A stretch of DNA of 30,664 bases, from IMG/VR virus record IMGVR_UViG_3300011445_000481, positions 1 through 30,664 of that record, one strand, 5' to 3'. The stretch's first letter is position 1. The number at the start of each line of letters is the position of its first letter. Below the pieces are notes generated by a model. The model was not told the origin of the DNA and did no database searches. It saw nothing but the letters and a program-made list of their open reading frames with translations. The stretch comes from a virus. The translations under genes and the position numbers were made by a program. This document shows positions 30,459 to 30,664 of the stretch, piece after piece.

Positions 30459-30516
30459 GTGAGAGATGCCGTAAGCCGCGAGGCGCGGTGGGGGACGCCC
30501 CTACCACATCTCTCAC
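30459..30516 (+). ncRNA. Compact three-way-junction RNA candidate between two tRNAs
   Basis: GTGAGAGATG (30459-30468) pairs perfectly over 10 bp with CATCTCTCAC (30507-30516). Inside lie GCC-GCGA-GGC (30475-30484), with a GNRA tetraloop, and GGTGGGG/CCCC(T)ACC (30487-30493 with 30498-30505) around GACG. The structure ends two bases before tRNA-Pro. It does not match a cloverleaf, so it is not simply a tRNA. A small RNA or processing spacer would be reasonable. Confidence 0.55.
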
Positions 30517-30518
30517 GA

Positions 30519-30590
30519 CGGCCTCTGGCGTAGTGGCAGCGCACCCGGTTAGGGACCGGGGGATCGGGAGTTCGATTCTCTCGGGGCCGA
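30519..30590 (+). tRNA. tRNA-Pro (AGG anticodon)
   Basis: 72-base cloverleaf: acceptor CGGCCTC/GGGGCCG with one T-G pair, discriminator A, D-stem GCGT/GCGC, anticodon stem CCCGG/CCGGG with loop TTAGGGA (anticodon AGG at 30551-30553, G37 as in proline tRNAs), variable GGATC, T-stem GGGAG/CTCTC with loop TTCGATT. AGG reads CCU. A34 is uncommon in bacterial tRNAs outside Arg-ACG, so decoding may depend on unmodified A34 or deamination to inosine. No CCA is encoded. Confidence 0.92.
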
Positions 30591-30593
30591 CTA

Positions 30594-30660
30594 TGCGGAT
30601 CGTAAGCCGCAGAACCCTCCTGGGGGATATCCAGGCCGGGCCGGGTTGATCACCGGCCCG
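30594..30660. other. Three successive hairpins at the right edge
   Basis: TGCGG/CCGCA (30594-30611), CCTGG/CCAGG (30619-30635) and CGGGCCGG/CCGGCCCG (30637-30660). The third is strong enough to be a terminator stem, but any T-tract would lie beyond the window. The first loop contains CGTAAG and, with its descending arm, repeats the CGTAAGCCGC found at 30470-30479. I could not fold a tRNA from this segment. Confidence 0.45.
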
Positions 30661-30664
30661 CGGA

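Noticed and set aside
30591-30664. Third tRNA at the right end
   Set aside because: The stems do not give a D-arm, a U33 or a T-loop consensus; no cloverleaf could be formed.

Overview
The window looks like a stretch of a double-stranded DNA tailed bacteriophage (or prophage) of a high-GC actinobacterium. A terminase large subunit, a probable portal, very large virion proteins, a virion transglycosylase, fibre-like proteins and a probable major capsid protein lie on one strand, followed by tRNA genes. The GC-rich codon use, overlapping ATGA/GTGA gene junctions, TANNNT-type -10 elements and Pro/Thr-rich secreted-protein linkers fit an actinobacterial host. The host genus cannot be read from the sequence.

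Left arm, 1-3207, minus strand: a tightly overlapping operon of three tiny proteins, then a predicted amidoligase with an internal HTH-like segment, a class II glutamine amidotransferase, and a gene that runs off the left edge. Amidoligase plus glutaminase suggests an ATP-dependent amide-forming modification of an unknown substrate.

Centre, 3208-4072: about 860 bases without a credible gene. It holds an unusual series of perfect hairpins and palindromes and a repeated GTCTCATAC motif. A small minus-strand gene (4073-4396) follows. The 54-base gap to the terminase carries a paired GTCTGATAC-type promoter-like element, which recurs before the protease gene and before the tRNA cluster.

Right arm, 4451-30273, plus strand: terminase large subunit with an N-terminal HTH, a small protein, portal, a 25-residue membrane peptide, a secreted subtilisin-like protease and two small exported proteins. 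Next come a Pro-rich protein, a 604-residue protein and an 1853-residue protein probably ejected or internal to the virion. An HNH endonuclease gene sits exactly at the next gene junction. After it come an acidic 643-residue protein, a lytic transglycosylase-domain protein, another structural candidate, a small exported protein, a tail-associated protein, an exported beta-helix protein, further appendage proteins (one with 20-residue repeats), a scaffold candidate, the capsid candidate and a beta-rich small protein. The capsid lies about 22 kb downstream of the terminase rather than next to the portal.

Right end, 30274-30664: a promoter-like motif, a 13-bp hairpin, tRNA-Met(CAT), a compact three-way-junction RNA candidate, tRNA-Pro(AGG) and three more hairpins.

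The observations most worth following are the HNH insertion, whose flanking coding sequence is duplicated as protein but recoded as DNA; the hairpin array; the amidoligase/amidotransferase operon; and the set of signal-peptide proteins embedded among virion genes.
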